Shown piece by piece: positions 9,088-17,684 of a stretch of DNA of 64,000 bases. Made by a program: the position numbers and the translations under genes. This DNA is from RI-43 sp033764725 (GTDB lineage: Bacteria > Pseudomonadota > Alphaproteobacteria > Caulobacterales > Aquidulcibacteraceae), in the NCBI GenBank assembly GCA_033764725.1, contig JANRIR010000067.1, forward strand, positions 62,001 through 126,000, read 5' to 3'. The stretch's first letter is position 1; each line of letters starts with the position of its first letter. A model generated the notes under the pieces. The model made no database searches and had not been told where the DNA came from. It worked only from the letters and a program-made list of their open reading frames with translations.

Positions 9088-10112
9088 AGGACTTTGAACA
9101 GCGAGCCCATTTGGTCCGGCGCCGTCAAGCGCGCGGCGGCGTCGGCGAAGCTTTGCGCACGATCGGGGTGGCGCGCCGCGAGCGCGGCGGCGCGCTGCGC
9201 AAGGCCCAGCGCCATGAGCCATGCGCCTTGCGGCAGCGGGCCGTGTACCGCGAGGCCGCAGCGCAGCGCCTCGCGCGCGACCAAGCCGAAATCGACATGC
9301 GCGGTCAAATCCGATCCGCCGGGATCCTCGAGCGGATCGATCTTGCGATGGCGGCGCACCGCCTGCAGCGTGTCGCCGCCGGGCCCGTCGCCATAATCGA
9401 TGAACAGCGCGCGGCCGCCATGCCCGCGCAGGCGGGCGGCGACCGCATCGGTGAACGCGGGCAGCTGCGGCGCGAAGGCGGCGATCGCGCCTTCGCCGGC
9501 GCCGCGCAGGGCTTCGGGAAGGATCGAATCGTCGGGCAGCGGATCGCGCGCGAGCGCAAACACAAGCGTGTCTTCCTGGGTCGGGTGCGCGCCGACGAGG
9601 CGCTCGCGCCAGACGCCGCGATCGCGCACAAATTGTCGAATGGGGAAACAATCGAGAAACTCGTTGGCGACGATCACGCTTGGCCCGGGCGCGACCTCCT
9701 CCAGACGCTCGACATGCGTCGCATCAGCCAGGCCGGCGAGGGTGCGCGTCTGCACCGCGCGCAGACTGGGGCTTGCTTCAACGAACGTGACGCGGGCGGC
9801 GGCGATGAAATCGCTTTGACTGCGCATGCCGCGCAGCGCGTCGCGCATCAGGGTTCCGTCGCCCGGCCCTAATTCGATGAGTTGCAGCGGCGTGGGCGAC
9901 CCCATCGCGCGCCATTCGTGCGCGCACCATGCGCCGATCAGTTCGCCGAACATCTGCGAAACGCCGGGCGCGGTGATGAAGTCGCGGCCGATGCGGTCGG
10001 CGTTTGCGTAATAGCCGTCGCGCGGATCGTGCAGCGCAATGGTCATGAACTCGGCGACAGTCATCGGGCCGTTCGCCCGCACTTGCCGCGCGATGCGGGC
10101 GCGCAGCGTCAC
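9045..10112 (-). CDS. MidA/NDUFAF7-family SAM-dependent methyltransferase
   Basis: A 355-residue class I methyltransferase of the MidA/NDUFAF7 family, whose mitochondrial member methylates an arginine of a complex I subunit. Motifs are GPMTVAEFMTIALHDPRDGYY near the N-terminus, DFITAPGVSQMFGELIG, the SAM-binding motif LIELGPGDGTLM, VIVANEFLDCFPIRQF, and the C-terminal VDFGLVA. The start is the GTG at 10112, which overlaps the lgt stop (GTGA); a Met farther upstream would read into lgt. Translational coupling with lgt is likely. The bacterial substrate is not established here. Confidence 0.9.
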   Translation of the reverse strand: MTLRARIARQVRANGPMTVAEFMTIALHDPRDGYYANADRIGRDFITAPGVSQMFGELIGAWCAHEWRAMGSPTPLQLIELGPGDGTLMRDALRGMRSQSDFIAAARVTFVEASPSLRAVQTRTLAGLADATHVERLEEVAPGPSVIVANEFLDCFPIRQFVRDRGVWRERLVGAHPTQEDTLVFALARDPLPDDSILPEALRGAGEGAIAAFAPQLPAFTDAVAARLRGHGGRALFIDYGDGPGGDTLQAVRRHRKIDPLEDPGGSDLTAHVDFGLVAREALRCGLAVHGPLPQGAWLMALGLAQRAAALAARHPDRAQSFADAAARLTAPDQMGSLFKVLCLSPIATPAPAGF

Positions 10113-10957
10113 GCAGGCTTCAGCGCGCGGCGCGTGAGCCACACGCCCGCAGCGATCATCGGCAGCGACAACAACATGCCCATCGTCACATAGCCTTGCA
10201 GCGCTTCCGGCATGTGCGAATCCGGCTCGCGCACGACCTCCACCAGCGCGCGCGAAAGCCCGTAGCCGACCAGGAACAAGCCCGTCGTCAGCCCCGGTTT
10301 TTGCAGCGCGTTGAAACGATGCGTGGCGACGCGCAACACGATGAAGAGCACGAGCCCTTCGAGAAACGCCTCATAGAGTTGGCTCGGATGGCGCGGCAGC
10401 GGGCCCGCGCCGGGAAACGTCATCGCCCACGGCGCATTCGAAGGCCGGCCCCACAATTCGCCGTTCACGAAATTGGCGATGCGCCCGAAGAACAATCCGA
10501 TCGGCGTCGCCGCGGCCACGCAATCGCCGACGCTGAGCAGCGACGCTTTGCGCGACCTTGCGAAATACACGATCGCCAGGATCACGCCGATCAGGCCGCC
10601 GTGAAAACTCATGCCGCCTTCCCAGAGCGCGGGGATCGACAGCGGATCAAGCCAGATCATGTCGGGCTTGTAGAAGACGACATAGCCGAGCCGCCCGCCG
10701 ACGATGACGCCGATGGTCGCCCAGAACAGGAGATCGTCGGTCTGCTCGGCCGTCATCGGCGCGGTCTGCGCGCCCCACAGCCGCGGCGCGCGCACCAGAT
10801 GCACGATGTAGCGCCACCCCAGCATCAGCCCGGCGATGTAGGCCAGCGCATACCAGCGCAGATGCAGCGGGCCGATGGTCAGGTCGCCCAGCTGGAAGGG
10901 GCCGAGGCTGAGCGCGATCGGGTCCAGATTGGGGAAGTCCAGCGCGGCTTCGAGCAT
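10109..10957 (-). CDS. lgt: Prolipoprotein diacylglyceryl transferase
   Basis: An inner-membrane enzyme that moves a diacylglyceryl group from phosphatidylglycerol to the lipobox Cys of prolipoproteins. The 282-residue, multi-pass product shows the catalytic-region motif RWYALAYIAG, GGRLGYVVFY, GGMSFHGGLIG and the Lgt signature GRIANFVNGELWG. Length is typical. It is first in a three-gene minus-strand operon (lgt, midA, pgeF). Several predicted lipoproteins in this window would be its substrates. Confidence 0.97.
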   Translation of the reverse strand: MLEAALDFPNLDPIALSLGPFQLGDLTIGPLHLRWYALAYIAGLMLGWRYIVHLVRAPRLWGAQTAPMTAEQTDDLLFWATIGVIVGGRLGYVVFYKPDMIWLDPLSIPALWEGGMSFHGGLIGVILAIVYFARSRKASLLSVGDCVAAATPIGLFFGRIANFVNGELWGRPSNAPWAMTFPGAGPLPRHPSQLYEAFLEGLVLFIVLRVATHRFNALQKPGLTTGLFLVGYGLSRALVEVVREPDSHMPEALQGYVTMGMLLSLPMIAAGVWLTRRALKPA

Positions 10958-11046
10958 CAGGGCGCCTTTCGGCCGCAGCGTCGGGCGCAGGGATTGCGTT
11001 GCCGCCGGGCGGGGCGCTTTCTAAGTACTGCGGAGAAGAGGCGCAA

Positions 11047-11295
11047 ATGCAAAGCCAAAACAGCGTGTTCGACGACGTGGCCAAATTGATGACCGGGGCC
11101 ATGGGCATGGCCCAGGGGCTTACCGCGGAGGCCAAGACCTTCCTGCGCGCCCAGGCGGATCGCGTCGTCGCGGATATGGATCTCGTCAGCCGCGACGAGT
11201 TCGAGGCCGTCAAACAGCTCGCCGCCGACGCGCGCGCCGAGGCCGACGATCTTCGCGCCCGGCTTGAGGCGCTGGAGCGGCGCCTCGCCGGCTAG
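11047..11295 (+). CDS. ubiK: Ubiquinone biosynthesis accessory factor UbiK (BMFP/YqiC family)
   Basis: An 82-residue protein of the membrane-fusogenic BMFP family, whose enterobacterial member helps assemble the aerobic ubiquinone-making complex. An amphipathic N-terminal helix (NSVFDDVAKLMTGAMGMAQGL) is followed by a C-terminal coiled coil rich in Glu/Asp/Arg/Leu that starts after VSRDEFEAVKQLA. The ATG at 11047 follows GGAGAAGAGG; the longer reading has no such site. It diverges from lgt. Confidence 0.88.
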   Translation: MQSQNSVFDDVAKLMTGAMGMAQGLTAEAKTFLRAQADRVVADMDLVSRDEFEAVKQLAADARAEADDLRARLEALERRLAG

Positions 11296-11461
11296 CGGGG
11301 CCGATCGCAGGCGCGATGTTGCAGCGCACCCCGAACGCCCATAGCTTGGGTTGGGGATTGATTCGCCGCGGGGCGAAACCCGCGGTCCAAGGGCGGATGA
11401 AGCCAGCCTCCGGCGAGGGCGCAGGAGGCGTGAGAGCGACGCTCTCTATTGGGGGACCGCC

Positions 11462-11968
11462 ATGGATCTCTATGTCGACGACGAAAGCCTGGACTCCGCA
11501 GACCCGCTCGACGTGGTGGAGGCGATCGTCGCCTCCGACGACCGCTTCGCGGTGGAGCGCGCCGACGACGGCGACGTGCAATTCTCCTTCGACGGCCCAT
11601 GGGCTGGCGCGGCGGGCTATTTCAGCTTCCGCGAGGAATTGCCGGCGCTATTGTTCACGCTCGGCTTCGATCTGCGCGCGCCGATGTCGCGTCTGGGCGA
11701 CGCCACGCGGCTGGCCGCGCTGATCAACGAAAATCTCTGGCTTGGGCATTTCGATGTCTGGAGCGACGACGGCTCGGTGATCTTCCGCCATTCGCTGCCG
11801 ATGATCGGTAGGGACGAAATCTCGATGGGCGAAATCCAGGCCCTGCTCGCCGCCGCGCTCGATGCCGCCGATCGCTTCTATCCCGCGTTCGCTTATCTGT
11901 TCGAAAGCGGGCGCTCGCCGGAAGATGCGGCCAAGGCCGCGATGTTCGAAACGGCGGGCGAGGCGTGA
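11462..11968 (+). CDS. YbjN domain-containing protein
   Basis: A 168-residue soluble acidic protein of the YbjN family (type III secretion chaperone-like fold, function unclear). The segments DPLDVVEAIVASDDRFAVER, YFSFREELPALLFTLGF and INENLWLGHFDVWSDDGSVIFRHSLP match family positions. It is read from ATG 11462, after GGGGACC. It lies 6 nt ahead of proC, so the two probably form one transcript. YbjN proteins often sit next to proC in alphaproteobacteria (recalled, not checked). Confidence 0.85.
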   Translation: MDLYVDDESLDSADPLDVVEAIVASDDRFAVERADDGDVQFSFDGPWAGAAGYFSFREELPALLFTLGFDLRAPMSRLGDATRLAALINENLWLGHFDVWSDDGSVIFRHSLPMIGRDEISMGEIQALLAAALDAADRFYPAFAYLFESGRSPEDAAKAAMFETAGEA

Positions 11969-11974
11969 CATGAG

Positions 11975-12805
11975 ATGAGCGGGCTCGAGGTTCCGCGCAT
12001 CGCGCTGATCGGCGCGGGGCAGCTCGGCGGCGCGCTGGTGCGCGGATGGGTGGAGGCCGTGCGCCGCGGCGGCGGCCTCGAATTGACAGTGCTCGAGCCG
12101 CATTTCGATGAACGCCTAGCCGAGGCTTTGCAAAGCGTCGGCGCGGTGCTCAATCCGCCCGACCAGGGGCCGGTCGACATCGTCGTCTTCGCGGTGAAGC
12201 CGCAGGCGTTTCTGCAGGCGGTCGAAGGCGTGCGCGGCTTCATCGGCCCGGACACACTCATTCTCTCGGTGATGGCCGGCGTTTCGATCGCCACATTGAC
12301 GCGCGTGCTCGGGCGCTCCCGCGTGGTGCGCGCGATGCCGAACACGCCCGGCCAGATCGGCCGCGGCGTGACGGCCTATGTGCCAAGCGCGGCGTGCAGC
12401 GCCAACGATCGCGCGCTGGTCGAGCAATTGCTGGCGCCGCTGGGCGATGTCGAGCCGATCCCGGCGGAGCGGCTGATGGATGTCGTCACCGCGGTATCGG
12501 GTTCGGGGCCGGCTTATGTTTTCCTGCTTGCGGAAGTTTTGGCGGCGGTCGGCGAACAGGAGGGGCTCGATCGCGAGGTCGCGCAGCGGCTCGCGCGCCA
12601 GACGGTCGCGGGAGCAGGCGCGCTGATGCTGGCCACCGAGGAAGGGGCCGCCGCGTTGCGCAAGCAGGTGACCTCGCCTGGCGGCACAACGCAGGCCGCG
12701 CTCGACGTGCTTCAGGCGCCGGATGGGCTCGCCCCGCTGCTGCGCCGCGCGGTTGCGGCCGCTGCGAAACGCTCGCGCGAACTCGGCAAGGAAAGCGGCG
12801 GCTGA
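11975..12805 (+). CDS. proC: Pyrroline-5-carboxylate reductase
   Basis: It catalyses the last step of proline synthesis, NAD(P)H reduction of pyrroline-5-carboxylate. The 276-residue product has the Rossmann motif IALIGAGQLGGAL (residues 9-21), the cofactor loop VVFAVKPQ, RAMPNTPGQIGRG and the C-terminal signature VTSPGGTTQAAL. The motif VSGSGPAYVFLLAEVL is also intact. The ATG at 11975 follows the YbjN gene by 6 nt. Confidence 0.96.
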   Translation: MSGLEVPRIALIGAGQLGGALVRGWVEAVRRGGGLELTVLEPHFDERLAEALQSVGAVLNPPDQGPVDIVVFAVKPQAFLQAVEGVRGFIGPDTLILSVMAGVSIATLTRVLGRSRVVRAMPNTPGQIGRGVTAYVPSAACSANDRALVEQLLAPLGDVEPIPAERLMDVVTAVSGSGPAYVFLLAEVLAAVGEQEGLDREVAQRLARQTVAGAGALMLATEEGAAALRKQVTSPGGTTQAALDVLQAPDGLAPLLRRAVAAAAKRSRELGKESGG

Positions 12806-12871
12806 TCGCAGCCGCTTGGTGCGCACAGCGCGCGGCGCTAAAGAAGCATACGCCTAAGGAAGGTTCACGCC

Positions 12872-13183
12872 ATGAAGGTGCGCCTGGTCGCAGCGCTTGC
12901 GCTGTTCGCGCTCGCGGGATGTCAAACCAATCCCTGGACGAGCGACAATCCTCCGCTGCCGGCGGACGGCCCGATCCTCTATTCCTGCGCGGACGGCACG
13001 CAATTGTCGGTCACCTACGAAGGCGACGAGGCGCGCGTGGCGATCGTCGGCGGAGTCTCGATGGCTTTGCCTGCGGCCGGCGCGAACTATTATTCCAACG
13101 GCCGCTACGGATTGCGCGGCGCCGGCGCGCAGGCGCAATGGGAAGTGGGTCGGCGCGCGCCGACCGCCTGTCGAGGAAGCTGA
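12872..13183 (+). CDS. MliC-family lysozyme-inhibitor-like lipoprotein
   Basis: A 103-residue predicted lipoprotein: signal peptide with lipobox LAGC (Cys17), then a small beta domain resembling MliC, the membrane-bound inhibitor of C-type lysozyme. The matching pattern is YSCADGTQLSVTYEGDEARV, then a Gly/Ala-rich turn, then YYSNGRYGLRGAGAQAQW. Two Cys outside the lipobox (YSC and TAC) could form the family disulphide. It sits just before the TetR-like gene, whose ATG begins 2 nt after its stop. Confidence 0.75.
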   Translation: MKVRLVAALALFALAGCQTNPWTSDNPPLPADGPILYSCADGTQLSVTYEGDEARVAIVGGVSMALPAAGANYYSNGRYGLRGAGAQAQWEVGRRAPTACRGS

Positions 13184-13184
13184 C

Positions 13185-13796
13185 ATGACCGATCTGGATC
13201 GCAGCGCGCGCGAGGCGCTGGCCCGCGCCGCCCTGCAGATCGCGCGCGACAAGCCGTGGCGCGAGACGACGCTGCCCGATCTCGCCGCCGCCGCAGGCCG
13301 CAAGGTGGAGGATCTCTATCCCGCGACCTTGGCCGACGCCGCCGACGCGGCGGAGGAATTGTTCGATCGCGCGATGGCGGCCGACGTGATCGCGGTGGAT
13401 TTGACGCAGACCGTGCGCGACCGGCTGTTCGATTGCGTCATGAAGCGCTTCGAAGCGATGGAGCCGCATCGGCTCGCCATACTCGCGATGGAGGTCGGCC
13501 AGGATCGCGATCCCACCGCGCTCGCCGCGCAGCATCAGCGCCATGTGCGCGCGGCGAAATGGGCGCTGAGCTTGTGCGGCCTCGACGCCGATTACATGAG
13601 CGGCCAGGCGCGCGCACAGGGCCTCGCGGTCATCATTGGCCAGGCGCGCGCGGCGTGGCGCGGCGACGAGGCCGGCGATTTCGCCAAGACGATGGCCTCG
13701 CTCGACAAGAATTTGCGCCGCGCGGAAGAAATGTTCGGCCGCTTCGCAGGCTTCAACGCAAAGCGTGCTGAAGCCGAGGCGGGCGGCGCGGCGTAA
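13185..13796 (+). CDS. TetR-like transcriptional regulator
   Basis: A 203-residue protein. Its N-terminal 50 residues resemble a TetR helix-turn-helix (ALARAALQIARDKPWRETTLPDLAAAAGRKVEDLYP) and the rest is helical with no enzymatic motif. The recognition-helix region is less canonical than in typical TetR proteins, and COQ9-like proteins share this fold, so a lipid-binding role is a second option. The ATG at 13185 lies 2 nt after the lipoprotein gene. The target is unknown. Confidence 0.7.
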   Translation: MTDLDRSAREALARAALQIARDKPWRETTLPDLAAAAGRKVEDLYPATLADAADAAEELFDRAMAADVIAVDLTQTVRDRLFDCVMKRFEAMEPHRLAILAMEVGQDRDPTALAAQHQRHVRAAKWALSLCGLDADYMSGQARAQGLAVIIGQARAAWRGDEAGDFAKTMASLDKNLRRAEEMFGRFAGFNAKRAEAEAGGAA

Positions 13797-13809
13797 GTTT
13801 GCGTACGCG

Positions 13810-15003
13810 TTATTGCGCGGGGACGAGATCGGCGGGCGCGCGTTCGATGCGCGGCGGCGGCGCGGCGAAATAGCGTTGCAGCACGCGCTCATAGATGTTG
13901 GCCAGCGCGCGCACGTCGTCCACCCGCACGCGCTCGTCCACCATGTGCGCGGTCGCGTTCTGCAGGCCAAGCTCGGCGACCGGGCAATAATCCTTGATGT
14001 AGCGCGCATCGGATGTGCCGCCCGTGGTCGACAGCGCGGGCGCTGCGCCGACCACGTCCTGCACCGCCTGGGCGAGCAGGTCGGTGAAGGCGCCTGGCGC
14101 GGTGTAGAACGGCTCGCCGGAGGCGCGCGCGGTCAATTGCAGATCGGTGCCGGGATATTTGCCTTCCGTTGAAACGCACAATTCCGACAGCCAGGCCAAC
14201 AGCATCGCTCCGGAATGGTTGGTGTTGAAGCGGATGTTCAGCCTCGCCTCGGCCTTGGCGGGAATGACGTTGTGGGCCGGATTGCCGACGTCGACGGTCG
14301 TCACCTCCAGGTTCGACGCCTCGAACCCCGGCGCGCCGAGATCGAGCGGGCGCGTGCGCGCGGCGTTGAGGAATTCCAAGAGCGGCCCGAGCGGATTGGC
14401 CGCCCGCTTCGGGTAGGCGACATGTCCCTGGCGGCCGACTGAAATGACATGCGCGTTCAGGCTGCCGCGGCGCCCATTCTTGATCGTGTCGCCGACGCGT
14501 TCGACGCTGGTTGGTTCGCCGACGAGGCAATGATCGAGCGTTTCGCCGGCGGCCTTGAGCCGCTGCAGCGCCCGGCGCGTGCCGTCCAGCGCCGGCCCTT
14601 CCTCGTCGCCGGTGATCAGAAAGCTGACCGAGCCGCGCTTGCGTCCGGGCGCGCCGATATAGGCGGACGCCGCCGCGGCCATCGCAGCCAGCGCCGCCTT
14701 CATGTCGGCGGCGCCGCGGCCATAAAGCCAGCCGTCCTTGATCACGGCCCCGAAGGGATCGACCGTCCAGCCGCCCGCATCGCCGACCGGCACCACGTCG
14801 AGGTGGCCGGCGAAGCAGAAATTGGGGCCCTCGTCGCCGAAGCGGGCGTAGAGATTATCGACCACGCCGAACTTCATGCGCTCGGTGAGAAAGCCCATCC
14901 CGGTCAGCGCGCGTTCGTAAACGTCCATGGCGGCGCCGGCGTCCGGCGTCACGCTCGGCTGTCGGATCAGGGCTTGAGCCAATTCAATCGCATCGATCGT
15001 CAC
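13810..15003 (-). CDS. dapE: Succinyl-diaminopimelate desuccinylase
   Basis: An M20-family zinc peptidase that hydrolyses N-succinyl-LL-diaminopimelate in the lysine/peptidoglycan pathway. The 397-residue product begins LAQALIRQPSVTPDAG, then shows the metal-binding FAGHLDVVPVGD, GRGAADMKAALAA, LITGDEEGPALDGT, HCLVGEPTS and the C-terminal STTGGTSDARYI. It lies close to dapD, which acts earlier in the same succinylase branch. Length is slightly above the usual 375-385 through a short C-terminal extension. Confidence 0.96.
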   Translation of the reverse strand: MTIDAIELAQALIRQPSVTPDAGAAMDVYERALTGMGFLTERMKFGVVDNLYARFGDEGPNFCFAGHLDVVPVGDAGGWTVDPFGAVIKDGWLYGRGAADMKAALAAMAAAASAYIGAPGRKRGSVSFLITGDEEGPALDGTRRALQRLKAAGETLDHCLVGEPTSVERVGDTIKNGRRGSLNAHVISVGRQGHVAYPKRAANPLGPLLEFLNAARTRPLDLGAPGFEASNLEVTTVDVGNPAHNVIPAKAEARLNIRFNTNHSGAMLLAWLSELCVSTEGKYPGTDLQLTARASGEPFYTAPGAFTDLLAQAVQDVVGAAPALSTTGGTSDARYIKDYCPVAELGLQNATAHMVDERVRVDDVRALANIYERVLQRYFAAPPPRIERAPADLVPAQ

Positions 15004-15254
15004 GCGCGGCCTCCGTGGCGTCCTTCAGAGCGTCGCGCAGCCGGTTTGTCGAGCCGCTTCGCGCAAATCGCGCGGCGAAGCGTCCCGGCGCCAGTCAAGC
15101 GAGCCCATGTGTCCCCAGGAGGCGGTATCTAGCTTTTCCCGATCGAATTGTCGAAAACGCTTTTGCGGAGAAAACGCCGCAATCGCGCGGATCGGGATGA
15201 ACTTTCTTCCATCCGGCGCGCGCATCAGGCCGGACCCGCACGGGAGGACGCAGC

Positions 15255-15596
15255 ATGAAGACTTGGATCGCCGCGGCGCTTTTGACCGCCTGCCTCGCCG
15301 CGCCGGCCGCGGCCGGCACGATGGAGGCGGCGCACGCCAACACCATCACCTCGACCGATGCGTCCGGCGCGACGCTGCGCTGGCATTTCAACGCTGACAA
15401 TTCCTACCACATGGCCGCGCCGGACGGATCGCATGTCGCCGGCCGTTGGGCGCTTGAGGGCGGTCAATTGTGCATGGTCCCGCAAGGTGGCGAGCGCGCA
15501 TGCGTGCCGTTCGAGGCGAACAAGGGCGTCGGCGACACCTGGGTGGCGCAGACCGCCAACGGTCCGGTGACCGTGTCGATCGTCGCCGGGCGCTAG
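15255..15596 (+). CDS. Small secreted protein of unknown function
   Basis: A 113-residue product with a clear signal peptide (MKTWIAAALLTACLAAPAAAG), then about 92 residues containing TLRWHFNADNSYHM, GRWALEGGQLCMV and ERACVPF. Two Cys in the mature part could form a disulphide. The pattern (wild-type background response, 'W.LEGG.LC') resembles small periplasmic proteins common in alphaproteobacteria, but I do not recognise a named family. It has a strong site (GGGAGGACG) before ATG 15255. The 250 bp between dapE and this gene hold no other feature I can support. Confidence 0.7.
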   Translation: MKTWIAAALLTACLAAPAAAGTMEAAHANTITSTDASGATLRWHFNADNSYHMAAPDGSHVAGRWALEGGQLCMVPQGGERACVPFEANKGVGDTWVAQTANGPVTVSIVAGR

Positions 15597-15645
15597 GGGC
15601 ATCCGCGCCGACGCCGATGCGCAGCGCATCCGCGCGCTGGACGTC

Positions 15646-16794
15646 GTGCGCGGCGTGGCGGTGCTGGGCATCCTGCCCGTCAACGCGGCCTATTTCGCCG
15701 GCTCCTGGCTGCACGCCATCAATCCCACCCTGCCGCCGCTCGACGTTCAGGGCGGCGCGCTGTGGGCGTGGCTGGTTCCGCATGTCGTGTTCGAGGGCAA
15801 ATTCATCACGCTGTTCTCGATGCTATTCGGGGTCAGCGTGTTTCTCGTCGGCGGCGGTGAGGCGGGCGAGGGCGGCGATGCGCTGAAGCGGCGCCTCGCC
15901 TGGCTCGCCGTGTTCGGCGTGCTGCACGGCCTTTTGATCTGGTCCGGCGACGTGCTGCTGTTTTACGCGGCAGCGGGCGCTGTCCTCGCCATGTGCAGGC
16001 GCTGGAGCGCGACGCGGCTGACCATCGCCGGCGCGGCGCTGTTTTGCGTGACGCAGGCGCTGATCAGCGCCCAGGGGCTGGCGTTGAGCCTGCTGCCCGC
16101 ACAGACCACGTTGGCGCTTTATCACGACATCTGGGCGCCGTCGGCGGAAACGCTGGCGGCGCAGGCGCAGGCCTTTCGCGGCGAACTTGCGGCCGTCACG
16201 CGCGCGAACATCGACGACTGGCTGACGTTTCTGACAGCGGGCGCGCCGCTGACGCTGCCGCGAATCCTCGGCCTGATGATGATCGGGATCGCGCTGTTCA
16301 AGAGCGGCTTCTTCCATGGGCGATGGTCGATGCGGGCGTATGGCGTCTGCATCGCGGTGGGCGCAGCGAGCCTCGCGGCGATCGCGCTGCAAGCGATCGA
16401 CAACGCGCGCAACGGCTTCGGTTATTTGCGGATGTATGGCTGGGGCATGGCGGTCAATCAGGCGCTCGCGCCGCTGGTCGCGCTCGGCTACGCGGCGGCG
16501 CTGGTGCTGATCGCGCGCGCCCGATGGCTCGATGCGCTCGCCGCCGTGGGCCGCATGGCCTTCACCAACTACATCGCGCAAAGCGTGATCATGACCACGA
16601 TCCTGTGGGGCGGGCGCGGGTTCGGGCTCTACGGTTCGGTCGATCGCGAAACGCTAATGGGGATCGTCGCCGGCGTCTGGATTGGGCAGCTGCTCTGGTC
16701 GCCGCTGTGGCTGAGCCGGTTTCGGCAAGGGCCGCTGGAGGCGCTATGGCGGCGCCTGACCTATGGCGCGATCAGTCGCGCAACAGCTCGTTGA
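15646..16794 (+). CDS. DUF418 family membrane protein
   Basis: A multi-pass membrane protein of about 380-400 residues with the DUF418 pattern. The N-terminal block reads IRALDVVRGVAVLGILPVN, followed by FVTLFSMLFG-like (KFITLFSMLFGVSVF), LHGLLIWSGDVLLFYA, and a C-terminal GRMAFTNYIAQSVIMTTILWG. The first usable start codon is GTG 15646, but the conserved block already begins about 15601-15628, upstream of it. The reading frame is open back to a stop at 15568-15570 with no ATG, GTG or TTG. So either a rare start is used or the sequence has a small error. Function unknown. Confidence 0.8.
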   Translation: MRGVAVLGILPVNAAYFAGSWLHAINPTLPPLDVQGGALWAWLVPHVVFEGKFITLFSMLFGVSVFLVGGGEAGEGGDALKRRLAWLAVFGVLHGLLIWSGDVLLFYAAAGAVLAMCRRWSATRLTIAGAALFCVTQALISAQGLALSLLPAQTTLALYHDIWAPSAETLAAQAQAFRGELAAVTRANIDDWLTFLTAGAPLTLPRILGLMMIGIALFKSGFFHGRWSMRAYGVCIAVGAASLAAIALQAIDNARNGFGYLRMYGWGMAVNQALAPLVALGYAAALVLIARARWLDALAAVGRMAFTNYIAQSVIMTTILWGGRGFGLYGSVDRETLMGIVAGVWIGQLLWSPLWLSRFRQGPLEALWRRLTYGAISRATAR

Positions 16795-17608
16795 TGCTGG
16801 TTTTCGCGCGCGTCTGCGCATCGACGCGCTTGACGATGACCACGCAGGCGAGCGCAGGCGATGCGCCGCCGCCGCCGAGCGATCCCGGCACCACAACCGA
16901 ATAGGGCGGCACCTCGCCGCGAAAGATTTCGCCGCTCTCGCGATCGACGATCTTGGTCGAGGCGGAGATGAACACGCCCATCGACAGCACCGCGCCTTCG
17001 CGCACGATCACGCCTTCGGCCACTTCCGAGCGCGCGCCGATGAAACAGCCGTCCTCGATGATCGTGGGGTTCGCCTGCAGCGGCTCGAGCACGCCGCCGA
17101 TGCCGGCGCCGCCGGACAGATGCACGTTCTTGCCGATCTGGGCGCAGGAGCCGACCGTCGCCCAGGTGTCCACCATCGTTCCCTCATCGACGTGCGCGCC
17201 GATGTTCACGAAGCTCGGCATCAGCACGACATTGCGCCCGATATGCGCGCCGCGCCGCACGATCGCGCCGGGAACCATGCGGAAGCCGGCTTGCGCGAAC
17301 CGCGCCGCGTCCCAGCGCGCGGTCTTCAGCGGAACCTTGTCATAGCTCGGCCCCCACTCGGCGTTGGCGCCGGGCTGCACGAGCTTGTTCGGCCACAGGC
17401 GAAACGATAGCAGAACAGCCTTCTTCAGCCATTGATGCGTCGTCCAAACGCCGTCGGCCCCGCGCTCGGCCACGCGCGCCTCGCCGCGGTCGAGCATCCA
17501 GATCGCGTTCTCCACCGCGTCGCGATCGGCGCCATGCGTCTGCGGCGACACCTGATCGCGGCGTTCCCACAGGCTTTCGATGGCGTCGGCGAGGTCGTGG
17601 TTCGACAT
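16772..17608 (-). CDS. dapD: Tetrahydrodipicolinate N-succinyltransferase
   Basis: It transfers succinyl from succinyl-CoA to tetrahydrodipicolinate in lysine/meso-DAP synthesis. The 278-residue product carries the left-handed beta-helix of hexapeptide repeats in the middle (AIVRRGAHIGRNVVLMPSFVNIGAHVDEGTMVD and GVLEPLQANPTIIEDGCFIGARSEV) and the C-terminal GSLGGGGASPALACVVIVK. Met at 17608 (MSNHDLADAIESLWERRD) is the family N-terminus; reading from 17806 would add 66 unsupported residues. Its 3' end overlaps the convergent DUF418 gene by 23 bp. Confidence 0.96.
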   Translation of the reverse strand: MSNHDLADAIESLWERRDQVSPQTHGADRDAVENAIWMLDRGEARVAERGADGVWTTHQWLKKAVLLSFRLWPNKLVQPGANAEWGPSYDKVPLKTARWDAARFAQAGFRMVPGAIVRRGAHIGRNVVLMPSFVNIGAHVDEGTMVDTWATVGSCAQIGKNVHLSGGAGIGGVLEPLQANPTIIEDGCFIGARSEVAEGVIVREGAVLSMGVFISASTKIVDRESGEIFRGEVPPYSVVVPGSLGGGGASPALACVVIVKRVDAQTRAKTSINELLRD

Positions 17609-17684
17609 ATGTCCTGGTCCGTGCTGGCGCGCTTCGATTGCTGGAAACGGGGCCGGGGTCAATATCGCGCCGGGGGTGCGGGGT

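Noticed and set aside
15004..15254. Possible small RNA in the 250-bp dapE upstream region
   Set aside because: There are short GC inverted stretches but no convincing promoter, terminator or known RNA motif.
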